From an uncultured Clostridium sp. (GTDB taxonomy: Bacteria > Bacillota > Clostridia > Peptostreptococcales > Peptostreptococcaceae), in NCBI GenBank assembly GCA_900550335.1, contig URRU01000002.1, positions 1 through 27,857 of the forward strand: a stretch of DNA of 27,857 nucleotides. Direction: 5' to 3'. The notes under the pieces were generated by a model, which was not told where the DNA came from, searched no databases, and was given only the letters and a program-made list of their open reading frames with translations. Both the position numbers and the translations under genes were made by a program. Each line of letters begins with the position of its first letter. The first letter of the stretch is position 1. Shown here piece after piece: positions 17,336 to 25,890 of the stretch.

Positions 17336-18088
17336 ATGGCAAAAAATACATTACAAAATCTTTTAAGTAAATCAAGAAAAGCAATTCAGGACTTTAATCT
17401 TATACAGGATGGAGATAAGATAGCTATTGGATTATCAGGTGGTAAGGACAGTATGGCGCTTCTTCACGTACTTAGTACATATAGAAGATTTTCTCCAGAA
17501 AAATTTGAGCTAATGGCGATCTGCCTTCAGATGGGTGGAGCTGATAACTCATCACTTCATGAGTTATGCAAGGAATTAGACGTAGAATTCCACGAAATTC
17601 CTACAGATATAAAAGAAGTCATTTTCGATGTTAGACAGGAAAAAAATCCATGCTCTCTTTGTGCAAAGATGAGAAGAGGTGCATTAAATGACTACGCAGT
17701 AAAATTTGGCTGCAACAAAGTCGCTCTTGGTCATCATAAAGATGATGCCCTTGAAACATTCCTTATGTCTATGTTCTATGAAGGTAGAGTGAGTACATTC
17801 TCTCCAAAATCATACTTAGATAGAACAGGACTTACAGTTATTAGACCAATGGTTTATGTTGAAGAGTATTTAATCAAGAAAACTGCTGAAGAGATGGATT
17901 TCAAGATAGTTAAAAATCCTTGTCCGGCAGATGGTAATACTAAAAGACAATATATAAAAGAGCTTATAGCTAGACTTCAGGATGAGATGCCTGACTTTAA
18001 AAAGAATATGTTTATAGCGATGAACAACCCAGAACAGTGTTTCTTATGGGATAAAGAGAAACTAAAAGATGTTCATTTTAGTAGATAA
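17336..18088 (+). CDS. ttcA: TtcA-like tRNA 2-thiolation enzyme (PP-loop ATPase)
   Basis: A 250-residue member of the TtcA/TtuA group, which adenylates a tRNA base and replaces its oxygen with sulfur. The PP-loop SGGKDS is at 34-39, CSLC gives Cys106 and Cys109, and the third cluster cysteine is Cys196 in NPCPADG; these three bind the [4Fe-4S] cluster in TtcA. GHHKDD (132-137) is also typical. The target is cytidine-32 of tRNA by analogy with E. coli; Firmicutes paralogues may act elsewhere, so the symbol is tentative. GAGG sits 11 bases before the ATG. The transcript runs straight into the hairpin at 18091. Confidence 0.82.
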   Translation: MAKNTLQNLLSKSRKAIQDFNLIQDGDKIAIGLSGGKDSMALLHVLSTYRRFSPEKFELMAICLQMGGADNSSLHELCKELDVEFHEIPTDIKEVIFDVRQEKNPCSLCAKMRRGALNDYAVKFGCNKVALGHHKDDALETFLMSMFYEGRVSTFSPKSYLDRTGLTVIRPMVYVEEYLIKKTAEEMDFKIVKNPCPADGNTKRQYIKELIARLQDEMPDFKKNMFIAMNNPEQCFLWDKEKLKDVHFSR

Positions 18089-18090
18089 AT

Positions 18091-18203
18091 AAAAGGGGGT
18101 ATGGAATAACTGCTATCCGCTCCACGGTTCCGACGTATCATAAAACCTTAAAAGGTATGCGTCTCCAAGTGTCGCGGTATATCAGTTATTTCCATACCCC
18201 TTT
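18091..18203 (+). terminator. Long structured hairpin, element C
   Basis: Begins 2 bases after the ttcA stop. Arms 18091-18112 and 18183-18203 pair over about 20 bp with one bulged T (18191) on the 3' arm. Above is a CCGC/GCGG helix, then the UC/UC loop and CA/UG pair (GCTCCA 18119-18124 against TGTCGC 18170-18175), then a GACGTAT/ATGCGTC stem with one G-U pair and a terminal ACCTT/AAGGT hairpin. Only three T follow the stem, so it would be a weak terminator; the structure suggests a further role, as in elements A and B. Confidence 0.7.
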
Positions 18204-18260
18204 AAATTTACATTCTTAAAAAATGTAGTAATTTTTAGATTTATATACAAAATAATATAA

Positions 18261-18302
18261 AAGGCTATCATACTAATAAAAATTATTAATATCATAGCCT
18301 TT
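18261..18302 (-). terminator. Terminator of the lipoprotein gene
   Basis: AAAGGCTAT (minus strand, 18294-18302) pairs with ATAGCCTTT, and the AT-rich inside is also nearly self-complementary. A TTTT run follows on the minus strand. It lies 6 bases after the stop. Confidence 0.8.
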
Positions 18303-18307
18303 ATAAA

Positions 18308-18982
18308 TTAATCTATTCTTTCTATAGTAACTCCACCTTTTTCTTTTGGGTTATTCATTTTTATTAGGTATTTTCCTTCTGCACCGTTTACTACTTTATT
18401 AGATATTTTTATTTCTTTAGCTTCATCTCTGTTTCCATTTTTGTATACTATTACTTTTGTGTCTTCACCGTTTTTTATTATCATTTCAGCTTGGTCATTT
18501 TTTTCTAAATCCATTATTCCCATTGCTTTTTCTACAATTTTTACTACAGACTTAGGCATATTTTCTTCACTGAATACAACATAACCATCTGAGTTGCTTT
18601 CTTCTTCTCGTTCTATTCTTTCCACTGTAACTTCTCCTACAGCTTTTTCTCCCTCTACAGTAACCTCATATGTTCCATCTTCTGGTACTTTAATTTCAAA
18701 GTATGATGTCCGTAAATTTTCACCTTCATATAGAGTTTCTCCATCATCTTTTTTCACTATATCCAGATTTAAAGTCCCTCCGTCATTTAAAACATCTACC
18801 TCTAGAGAATCCCCTTTTTGCAATTTCAAATCCTGAGAATCAGATCCATTAAACATTTCATACTCTAAAATAAACTCTGAATCATTACCTGTTCTTTCAC
18901 CGTCAAACTTTACATTACTTTTACAGGCTGTAGTTGAAAGCGCTGTTGCTATAATTAGTCCTGATATAAATACTTTTCTCAT
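18308..18982 (-). CDS. Putative lipoprotein of unknown function
   Basis: A 224-residue secreted protein. The start MRKVFISGLIIATALSTTAC is a lipoprotein signal peptide with the acylated cysteine at residue 20, so it should be anchored outside the membrane. The mature part is acidic and beta-rich; residues about 40-125 (EYEMFNGSDSQDLKLQKGDSLEV ...) look like a small beta-sandwich of the kind seen in secreted Gram-positive lipoproteins. No enzyme motif is visible. I moved the start from a GTG at 18997 to the ATG at 18982 because GGAGG lies between them. It has its own promoter and terminator and is separate from the permease genes upstream. Confidence 0.8.
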   Translation of the reverse strand: MRKVFISGLIIATALSTTACKSNVKFDGERTGNDSEFILEYEMFNGSDSQDLKLQKGDSLEVDVLNDGGTLNLDIVKKDDGETLYEGENLRTSYFEIKVPEDGTYEVTVEGEKAVGEVTVERIEREEESNSDGYVVFSEENMPKSVVKIVEKAMGIMDLEKNDQAEMIIKNGEDTKVIVYKNGNRDEAKEIKISNKVVNGAEGKYLIKMNNPKEKGGVTIERID

Positions 18983-19045
18983 ATTTAATTCCTCCACAAA
19001 AGAATAATTTCTTATCTTGTAATTTAGTGCTTCTTCTTACTTTAT

Positions 19046-19074
19046 ATAATAATGCCTAGTATCCTTATTTTCAA
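19046..19074 (-). promoter_or_regulatory. Promoter of the lipoprotein gene
   Basis: TTGAAA (19069-19074), 17-base spacer and TATTAT (19046-19051) on the minus strand. Directly upstream is a short inverted repeat TTAAG-5-CTTAA (19075-19089) that could be an operator. Confidence 0.65.
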
Positions 19075-19157
19075 TTAAGGTAATCTTAACTATCTCTTAA
19101 TTTTTTCTAAAGTTTTTCTATTTTAATAACTAAATTATTAATATAGTTTATATATAA

Positions 19158-19202
19158 AAAAGCAAGAGCAATAGCCAAATAATAGGTTATTCTCTTGCTT
19201 TT
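19158..19202 (-). terminator. Terminator of the FtsX-type permease gene
   Basis: Stem AAAAGCAAGAG / CTCTTGCTTTT (19192-19202 with 19158-19168) enclosing a second short AT-rich stem, then TTTTTT on the minus strand, directly after the permease stop. Confidence 0.88.
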
Positions 19203-19207
19203 ATTTT

Positions 19208-21808
19208 TTATTCAGTTCTCTCAATAGACTCTACAATAGAGATATTTCTCATTTCAACAAAAGGAAGATAAGAAACCAATGCTCCCAATCCAACGTTCAT
19301 TAAAAATACTCCTACAAATGTAATTGGATTGACCAAGAATTTTGGAGAAATCAAGAATTCTGCCATAGGACTATATATTCCCCAGCATACTATTAGTGCA
19401 ACAATTGCTGAAATCACACCAGAATACAACCCATACATCAATCCTTCAGATAACACAATTTTTCTAAACATCTTATTATCTGCACCAACAGCTCTGATTA
19501 TTCCAAACTCAGCTCTTCTCGAAACCATGCTATACTTGATATTATTCACTATATTTATAATACTGATTAAGAATAATATACCTATAATCGCATTTATAAA
19601 CATCTGCTTATTTTCTTCCATAGCAGCTAGTGTCATTCTTTCCTCAGTTAAATCAGCAAATACATTTCCACTAGTTCTATTTGCTATAGCTAAGATTTGT
19701 TTTGCTACCTTTTCTCTATTTGCATTGTCTTTCATTTCTATATTTACAATCTGAGCATTTTTGTACCCAGAAAATTTTTCAAACTGCTTATTTGATAAAA
19801 CTAGATTCATAGAATTATTATCCACATAATAATCAGAGTAATCCACAAGTTCATTTACAATACCCACAATTTTAAATTCTTTTGTGATATATTTCCCACC
19901 TGTATCAGTCATTTTAAAATATTCCTCATTAGAAATATTGTCTTCTCTAAAAGTAACCTTCAATTTATCCCCAATATTTACACCTACTGTATACTTTCCA
20001 TTATTCTTTGGAACCATTGCAATAGCTACTTCTTCATTGTTCATCTCTTTTAAATTCACATTTCCTTTAGCCAAATGTTTATCTAATTTTTTAAGAAGAG
20101 TGTCATTATATCCATATACTCCAGATTTTAAAATCTTATCCCCATTTCCACAATCTACTAATAAGCCACCAAGAACATCTTTATTATATGGCTCTTCATT
20201 TCTCTTTTTAAAATATTCTTTATCTAAAATCTGATTCTCTTTTAAAAACATCCTAGCATACAGACTTCTTATTTCATCTACATTTTCAACACCATTTATA
20301 CTTCTAATATCCTCTATGTCCTTAGACGAATATCCTGCATACATAGGTTTTGTCGGAATCATACTTATCTTAAAATCTGTATTCACCCTTGATACCTCGT
20401 CTAGTTTCTTCTGCTGATCCTTCATCAAGTCTGAGTAGAATGAAGAAGCTAAAAACATCACACTTCCAAGACACATAGAAATCAGAGTAATTGCAAATCC
20501 ACTCTTGTTTCTAAGTACATTTTTCATAGCCATCTTTATCTCAATTGGGATAATTTTACTATAAGAAAGGCTATTATTTTTTCTTTTTCTACTCATTTTG
20601 TGATTTCTTTTCTTATCCACAGAAGATTTTATATTTCCCCTAATCTCATCAATTGGGGAAATTCTCTTTATTTTCCAAGCCAAAATAACTACTATAAATA
20701 CAATTATCAACAGAGATACAACACTTGCAAATCCGATTATTTCAATAGGTACGCTAATTGTGGACAATTCCACAGCCATTTCGGTAAATACATTTCCCGA
20801 AACCTTTTTAAGCAATACTGCTACTAAATATCCAACAGCTACACCTATTGGAAGGGAAACCAGCCAAATTAAAAGAAGCTCTGTTAAAAGTAGTTTGACT
20901 ATATCTGATAATTTTCCACCTATTGCTCTAATAACACCGTACTCAGAAATTCTCTGTATTATAGATATATTGAATACCCCGTATACAACTATTGCGAGTA
21001 CAATAGCTGCTGCAATTGCCGAATAGATTAAGTTATAATCAATTTCTTCAAGCTGCCCCATTGCATCTAATAGCATCTTATTTACACTAATTCCCTCATC
21101 ATCAAGACCTAAATCCTCAGAAATTTTATAAATATTTTCTACAATATTTTTATCATCCTTAAATCTCACATAAGCATCTGTTTTTTCATTGCTCTTTTTT
21201 AAATCTCTATTTAGGAATACTTCCATAATTCCAGAAGACTTTTCTCTGGCTCTGTCCTTCAAAACTCCAGATACTACAAAAGTTTCCTTTTTCTTTCTTC
21301 CAAATAAATCTACAGTTACCTTTTGTCCTACTTCTGCTTTTACTTCAAGATTATCTAAAACCCATTTCTCTATAACTACTTCATTTGTCTTTTTAGGAAA
21401 ATTACCTTTTATAAGCTCAGTATTTTGAAGTTCTAATAGTTCTCTATTTACGCTGACAATATTCATTAAATCATCACTATCAGGAGTAGATGAATCATAG
21501 TATGTTAAAAGACCAAGCTTTGATATATTCGGATTATTATTATTTTTTGATTTAGAATTATCTTCATTTAATCCATTGACCTTAATATTCTCAATATCAT
21601 TAACTTGAGTATCATTCAAATCTCCATATCTTACAAAATAACTTCCTAATTCGTATTCAGTCTGTTTGATATTTTGTTCCTTTGCACTAAACGAAAGAGA
21701 TCCCACTCCAACAATAAGTGCTATCCCAAGAACAATGCCTATCCCTATAGAAATAGACCTATTTTTATATTTTTTAATATAAGATTTTCCTGCTTTAAAA
21801 TACCACAT
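19208..21808 (-). CDS. FtsX-type ABC transporter permease
   Basis: An 866-residue membrane protein with two FtsX units. Membrane spans seen: about 19-40, 260-282, 307-333, 355-378, 437-457, and three near the C-terminus. Each unit has the FtsX loop (YGVIRAIGGKL at 290-300; FGIIRAVGADNKM near 775). Large extracellular MacB-like domains lie between spans 1-2 and 5-6. Such permeases serve MacB/BceAB/LolCDE-type ATPases that export or sense peptides or lipids. No ATPase gene is adjacent, which is unusual. The gene follows a GHKL kinase and LytTR regulator by 140 bases and is probably co-transcribed with them. Its ribosome site GGTGG is complementary to a segment at 21934-21943. Confidence 0.88.
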   Translation of the reverse strand: MWYFKAGKSYIKKYKNRSISIGIGIVLGIALIVGVGSLSFSAKEQNIKQTEYELGSYFVRYGDLNDTQVNDIENIKVNGLNEDNSKSKNNNNPNISKLGLLTYYDSSTPDSDDLMNIVSVNRELLELQNTELIKGNFPKKTNEVVIEKWVLDNLEVKAEVGQKVTVDLFGRKKKETFVVSGVLKDRAREKSSGIMEVFLNRDLKKSNEKTDAYVRFKDDKNIVENIYKISEDLGLDDEGISVNKMLLDAMGQLEEIDYNLIYSAIAAAIVLAIVVYGVFNISIIQRISEYGVIRAIGGKLSDIVKLLLTELLLIWLVSLPIGVAVGYLVAVLLKKVSGNVFTEMAVELSTISVPIEIIGFASVVSLLIIVFIVVILAWKIKRISPIDEIRGNIKSSVDKKRNHKMSRKRKNNSLSYSKIIPIEIKMAMKNVLRNKSGFAITLISMCLGSVMFLASSFYSDLMKDQQKKLDEVSRVNTDFKISMIPTKPMYAGYSSKDIEDIRSINGVENVDEIRSLYARMFLKENQILDKEYFKKRNEEPYNKDVLGGLLVDCGNGDKILKSGVYGYNDTLLKKLDKHLAKGNVNLKEMNNEEVAIAMVPKNNGKYTVGVNIGDKLKVTFREDNISNEEYFKMTDTGGKYITKEFKIVGIVNELVDYSDYYVDNNSMNLVLSNKQFEKFSGYKNAQIVNIEMKDNANREKVAKQILAIANRTSGNVFADLTEERMTLAAMEENKQMFINAIIGILFLISIINIVNNIKYSMVSRRAEFGIIRAVGADNKMFRKIVLSEGLMYGLYSGVISAIVALIVCWGIYSPMAEFLISPKFLVNPITFVGVFLMNVGLGALVSYLPFVEMRNISIVESIERTE

Positions 21809-21810
21809 GA

Positions 21811-21943
21811 AAAAACCACCTTTCTTCAGATTATTTATTGTCTTTCAATTTCATTTACTCAAATAATTTAAAGTCATTTCTTACCCTTAAATTATCATCT
21901 AAGAAATTTTTAAACAATATAATCTGTTTGAATGGTGGTTTTT
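21811..21943 (-). repeat. Long-range inverted repeat covering the permease ribosome site
   Basis: In the minus-strand RNA AAAAACCACC (21943-21934), just after the kinase stop, is a perfect 10-base complement of GGTGGTTTTT (21820-21811), which includes the ribosome site of the permease gene. The 113-base spacer is AT-rich and without a gene or terminator. Pairing would hide the ribosome site. This is an inference from complementarity. Confidence 0.4.
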
Positions 21944-21948
21944 ACTGT

Positions 21949-23283
21949 CTAAACAGCAATTGGTATCATAATTCTTACCTTAAAGCTGCTTTCATCGTAA
22001 TCTATTTTCATATCTCCGTTGTATTTTTCTACACAACTTCTTACATTATCTATCCCTATTCCATGAATAGACTTATCTTTTTTACTAGTCAAAATCTTAC
22101 TTCCGTCTTTTTTAATCTCATTTTCCTTTGAGTTTTCTACAATTAAAAGACTAAAATTATTTACTATACTATTACTTATTTTTATATACCTATCACTATG
22201 TTCCACGTGTAAACACGCCTCTATTGCATTATCTAAAAGATTTGATAAAATCGTACAAAAATCTGCCATATCTAAAAAATCATACCTAGAAAAATCTACC
22301 TTGCACTCAAAGTTTATATCGTACTCATCACACATACTCTTTTTATTCTTCAATATCGAGTCCGATATTATATGACCTGTGTTAAACTCATTTCTTACAG
22401 ATTCATATTTTTTTAAACTTCCCTCTATCTTTTGTATATACTCACCTGCTAGTTCAGAGTTTCCAGATTTATATAGCTCATCTATACAAATTATATGATT
22501 TTTTATATCGTGGTACATTTCCCTAACTTTTTGATTTTCCCTACTCGATGCTATGTAGTTCTTAACCTCTTTATCTACACTTTCTCTAAGTATTTTATTT
22601 TCATTCTTTATCTTATAGTCTTTAATAATCCTATTTACTGTTAAAATAATACATATATTGGATAATAGAACTAGAAAGGTAGTAAGTATACCATATTCAA
22701 CAGAATTACCTATATCAAGCATAGTCATTGAAATCATCTTAAAAATTCCTATTATAACTAAAATATTCAATATAAACATCATAATTATAGATAATCTTAT
22801 TTTTTCTTTGTTTTTCTTGCTATTTAAAATATACAAGTAGATTACTACAAAGAAAATTGTTATTATAACTGAAATAATCCTTGCTTCAAAATATGGATAT
22901 ATTGCATCATTTCCTATGATAACTATTCCGTTGTGCACCAATTTATTCATATCTTCAACTATAAAATCTATTAAATTTTTTATAATTAATTCTACAATAA
23001 TAAAATAAGATATTACTTTTACAGCTATTTTTTCTTTTGAACTAGAATAATTTAAAAAAGCATATATCATATATGTTATTGATTTTAATAAAAATCTATT
23101 CTTAGCCGTAATCTCCTCATATAAAATCAAATGACTAATAAATGTTATCGTAAAAAAACTAACCCATGAAAAAACTTTCGATTTATTTCTACTTTCACAA
23201 AAATCCATTGTAATTTTTAAAATCAAATAGTAAACTATAAAATCAGCAAAATTAAATACTATCCAAAAGATATTTTCTATCAT
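21949..23283 (-). CDS. AgrC/GHKL-type membrane sensor histidine kinase
   Basis: A 444-residue sensor kinase of the HPK10 type that usually pairs with LytTR regulators. The first 220 residues contain about seven hydrophobic spans, as in AgrC-like peptide receptors. The phospho-acceptor His258 is in REMYHDIKNH; the GHKL ATPase has the N box LSNLLDNAIEAC (Asn352) and G box HGIGIDNV (407-414). The start was moved to the ATG at 23283, which has GGGAGG five bases upstream. It follows the response regulator gene by 51 bases. The ligand may be a peptide, but no precursor peptide or AgrB-like processing gene is seen. Confidence 0.9.
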   Translation of the reverse strand: MIENIFWIVFNFADFIVYYLILKITMDFCESRNKSKVFSWVSFFTITFISHLILYEEITAKNRFLLKSITYMIYAFLNYSSSKEKIAVKVISYFIIVELIIKNLIDFIVEDMNKLVHNGIVIIGNDAIYPYFEARIISVIITIFFVVIYLYILNSKKNKEKIRLSIIMMFILNILVIIGIFKMISMTMLDIGNSVEYGILTTFLVLLSNICIILTVNRIIKDYKIKNENKILRESVDKEVKNYIASSRENQKVREMYHDIKNHIICIDELYKSGNSELAGEYIQKIEGSLKKYESVRNEFNTGHIISDSILKNKKSMCDEYDINFECKVDFSRYDFLDMADFCTILSNLLDNAIEACLHVEHSDRYIKISNSIVNNFSLLIVENSKENEIKKDGSKILTSKKDKSIHGIGIDNVRSCVEKYNGDMKIDYDESSFKVRIMIPIAV

Positions 23284-23334
23284 GCTCACCTCCCAAAGAA
23301 AACTTTATGTTTTTTATAAATTTATCCTTTTTTA

Positions 23335-24063
23335 TTATTTCATTACTTTTTCTATATAATCCATTACTATTTCTTTCAACTCTTTTATCTTATCTCTGCT
23401 GATCATTACCTCATTTCCAGCAACTATAGCAGTTCTTCCTTTTATGCTCTCAATCCTAGATATATTTACAATATATCCTCTATGTACCCTAAAAAACATC
23501 TCGCTATCTAGTTTTTCCTCCATACTTCCTATACTTTCATACACTCTGTACACATTTTTCTCTGTATGTATAAGAAGGTTTCTTCCATAAGTTTCTACAA
23601 AAAGTATACTCTCTGTAGGAACAACCACTGTCTTACCCGTATTTAAATCATTTATGATTATGCTGCTTTCTTTATTATCCTCGATTTCCTCTAAGCATTT
23701 ATCAAAATGTTTACAAAAATCTTCATATCCTATTGGTTTTAGCAAATATCTAAATGCCTTAACCTCGTATCCATTAGCTAAAAAATCGGGAACTGCTGTG
23801 ATAAATATTATCTGCAACTTTTTGTTCCACTCTCTAATTTTTCTGGCCACATCCATTCCATTAATACCATCCATTTGAATATCTAAAAGAACTATATCCA
23901 AATTTTCTCTGTAGCTTTCATCTTTTTCAAATCTCTCTAAAAAACTCTCTCCATTCTCAAATTCTTCTACACTATACTTTTTTTGTTCTAAGAATTTTTC
24001 GAGAAACTCCTTTAATTTATCTCTATATATCTTTTCGTCTTCACAAATTGCTATCGAAATCAT
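23335..24063 (-). CDS. LytTR family response regulator (AgrA-like)
   Basis: A 242-residue DNA-binding response regulator. The receiver domain (1-125) has the acidic pocket CEDE (7-10), the phospho-acceptor Asp61 (LLDIQM), Thr89 and Lys109 (YLLKP). The C-terminal LytTR domain (about 140-240) has FFRVHRGYIVNIS, the pattern of AgrA, VirR and LytR. It most likely controls its own operon and perhaps the FtsX-type permease and other membrane genes. First gene of regulator-kinase-permease, behind a good promoter; ATG with GAGGA upstream. Confidence 0.92.
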   Translation of the reverse strand: MISIAICEDEKIYRDKLKEFLEKFLEQKKYSVEEFENGESFLERFEKDESYRENLDIVLLDIQMDGINGMDVARKIREWNKKLQIIFITAVPDFLANGYEVKAFRYLLKPIGYEDFCKHFDKCLEEIEDNKESSIIINDLNTGKTVVVPTESILFVETYGRNLLIHTEKNVYRVYESIGSMEEKLDSEMFFRVHRGYIVNISRIESIKGRTAIVAGNEVMISRDKIKELKEIVMDYIEKVMK

Positions 24064-24099
24064 TTCTATTCCTCAATTCTTCATAGTCTGTTTAATATA

Positions 24100-24128
24100 A
24101 TAATATAATAAACAAAACTATCTTGCAA
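24100..24128 (-). promoter_or_regulatory. Promoter of the regulator-kinase-permease operon
   Basis: TTGCAA (24123-24128), 17-base spacer, TATTAT (24100-24105) on the minus strand, about 40 bases before the regulator start codon. Confidence 0.65.
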
Positions 24129-24228
24129 AACATATAAAAATTTAAAGTTAATTTACACTATAATTTCTTTAAGCAACCTATTATTCAAAATAATAATAAA
24201 TATGTATACTTAAAAATTATAGAAAAAG

Positions 24229-24256
24229 TTGCATATTTTTATACTTTTGTTATACT
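24229..24256 (+). promoter_or_regulatory. Promoter of the small membrane protein gene
   Basis: TTGCAT (24229-24234), 16-base spacer, TATACT (24251-24256), 57 bases before the start codon. It is divergent from the regulator promoter, with about 100 bases between them. Confidence 0.6.
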
Positions 24257-24313
24257 GAATTAAACCAATGGTTTTATATATCTTAGGAAATTTTAATATT
24301 CGAGGTGATTATT

Positions 24314-24706
24314 ATGACTAAAGATTCTAAGAATTTCAAATCGTTGTTTTTAAACATTTATGCTGCTATTTTCCCAGTAATTATACTTTTCTTCTCATTC
24401 CTTTCTAAGAATGCGTTGGTGAAATATCAGCAAATGGAAGGTAATTCTTATATTTTTGTTGGATTAGGGTACATGCTTTTCTTAATAGTATTTGTATTAG
24501 TTCTAACTACATTTAACAAGGATGTCAGTTTTATATCTGTAATAATAGGCATTCTTTTATCAATTTTCTTTGCTACACCAAAATTCTTACCAGTTTCATT
24601 TATTAATACTTTTTATTCTAATATTTTCTTAGTGTTTAATAATATGATTGTAGCAATAGGAATGTATATAGCATATTTTATAAGTAAAAGAAGAAAATCT
24701 ATATAG
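24314..24706 (+). CDS. Small four-span membrane protein of unknown function
   Basis: A 130-residue, very hydrophobic protein with spans at about 11-30, 45-66, 72-88 and 103-123 and a basic tail KRRKSI that should face the cytoplasm. I do not recognise the family; it lacks the Cys and His of AgrB-type proteases. The ATG at 24314 is set by GAGGTG six bases upstream; a GTG at 24305 overlaps that site. It is transcribed divergently from the LytTR regulator, an arrangement often seen for regulated targets, and has its own promoter and terminator. Confidence 0.75.
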   Translation: MTKDSKNFKSLFLNIYAAIFPVIILFFSFLSKNALVKYQQMEGNSYIFVGLGYMLFLIVFVLVLTTFNKDVSFISVIIGILLSIFFATPKFLPVSFINTFYSNIFLVFNNMIVAIGMYIAYFISKRRKSI

Positions 24707-24731
24707 TATATTAATAAGATAATTTACATAC

Positions 24732-24776
24732 AAAAGGACTTTCATTTAAACAATTTGTTTATCTGAAAGTCCTTTT
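24732..24776. terminator. Bidirectional terminator between convergent genes
   Basis: 13-bp stem AAAAGGACTTTCA / TGAAAGTCCTTTT with a loop that itself holds AAACAA/TTGTTT. It serves the small membrane protein gene on the plus strand and the HigA-type gene on the minus strand. Confidence 0.88.
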
Positions 24777-24822
24777 ATTTTTTATATTTTTACAGAATAA
24801 AAATAATCCCATCTTTGTAATT

Positions 24823-25866
24823 CTATATTTTTTCCTTTAAATCATTATGCCAACTATATTTAATATATCCATCATTTTGCAGTCTTCCAACCACTATTCC
24901 ACCAGCTATTCCTATTTTATGTGAAAACCCTTCAATTGCATTTTTACTAAAGTTTCCAGATTTTATAAATAAATCGTAATCATCTTTAGGAATCAATATA
25001 TCTCTTGCAAAGTCGTCCGCTTCCTTTTCATCTTCTTCTGTTGTTCCATTAGTATTATTAATGTGACCTTTTATTATATGCCCCAATTCATGGAAAAGGC
25101 TAAACCAAAATATATCTGCATCCTTTCCTCTAGCTGTCATACCTATTATTATTTTTCTTTCTTCATAAAAAGTTGCTCCTTGTAAAAACGATCCCATTAA
25201 GTTGGGTAGTATAACTAAAGCTATTCCACATTTACTAAGGACATCTGTAAGAATTTCGCTAACTTCAGTTGTTTTTTTCAATGTCAAATTCCTTATTTCT
25301 TCTATGCTATTTTCTAATTGCTTTATATTTATTGCCTCTATACTTCTATCCCTTGCTTCTATTTTTGCCTTTTGTGCCATAGCTAAAAGACAATAGTCAC
25401 TCTTTTGAGTTATAGCTGTTCTTCTACATGCTATTTTATTTAATTGTGGATTACTTAAAATAGCAAGATTAGCAACTTCAAAATATTTTCTAAGTTCTAT
25501 CACTTTTTCTGATTTTTCATCAACTTTTTCTATCCATCCATTCTTTACCATCTCATTATATGGAATTTTTTTAAGTATTTCAAAATCATTATCCATTTGA
25601 TTTTCTTCTTTTATTTTTTCTATATCTTCTCTATATATTGCTTCAAGATTGTTCCAAAATCTAGCTGGGATTCCCAAAACCATTTCCAATCTCATTGCAA
25701 CTTCTGGTGTTAGCTTAACATTTCCTCGAATTAAATTACTTATATGTTTTTCAGACATTCCCATTCTAGCTGCAAATTCCTTTTGACTAAGCTCTCTATC
25801 TTCTAGCTGTTCTTTAATTGTTGCACCTGGTGGTATAGCTATTGTAGTTTTACTCTTTATTAACAT
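24823..25866 (-). CDS. higA: HigA antitoxin fused to an ImmA/IrrE metallopeptidase
   Basis: A 347-residue protein of two parts. Residues about 14-75 are a HigA-type helix-turn-helix (ATIKEQLEDRELSQKEFAARMGMSEKHISNLIRG). The C-terminal half is an ImmA/IrrE zinc peptidase with FHELGHIIKGH (HELGH at 259-263) and the downstream EADDFARDILIP motif, so the enzyme looks intact. It is encoded directly after a HigB toxin (24 bases), the normal higBA order. The HTH should neutralise the toxin and repress the operon; the peptidase could degrade a repressor or the antitoxin itself, which is inference. ATG at 25866 with GGAGG eight bases upstream; a TTG one codon earlier is possible. Confidence 0.88.
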   Translation of the reverse strand: MLIKSKTTIAIPPGATIKEQLEDRELSQKEFAARMGMSEKHISNLIRGNVKLTPEVAMRLEMVLGIPARFWNNLEAIYREDIEKIKEENQMDNDFEILKKIPYNEMVKNGWIEKVDEKSEKVIELRKYFEVANLAILSNPQLNKIACRRTAITQKSDYCLLAMAQKAKIEARDRSIEAINIKQLENSIEEIRNLTLKKTTEVSEILTDVLSKCGIALVILPNLMGSFLQGATFYEERKIIIGMTARGKDADIFWFSLFHELGHIIKGHINNTNGTTEEDEKEADDFARDILIPKDDYDLFIKSGNFSKNAIEGFSHKIGIAGGIVVGRLQNDGYIKYSWHNDLKEKI

Positions 25867-25890
25867 CAAAATTACCTCCCCCTAACAAAT

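Noticed and set aside
19329..19754. Long plus-strand frame opposite the permease gene
   Set aside because: Shadow of the minus-strand gene; no ribosome site, and the minus-strand protein is a clear family member. Other antisense frames in the window were dropped for the same reason.
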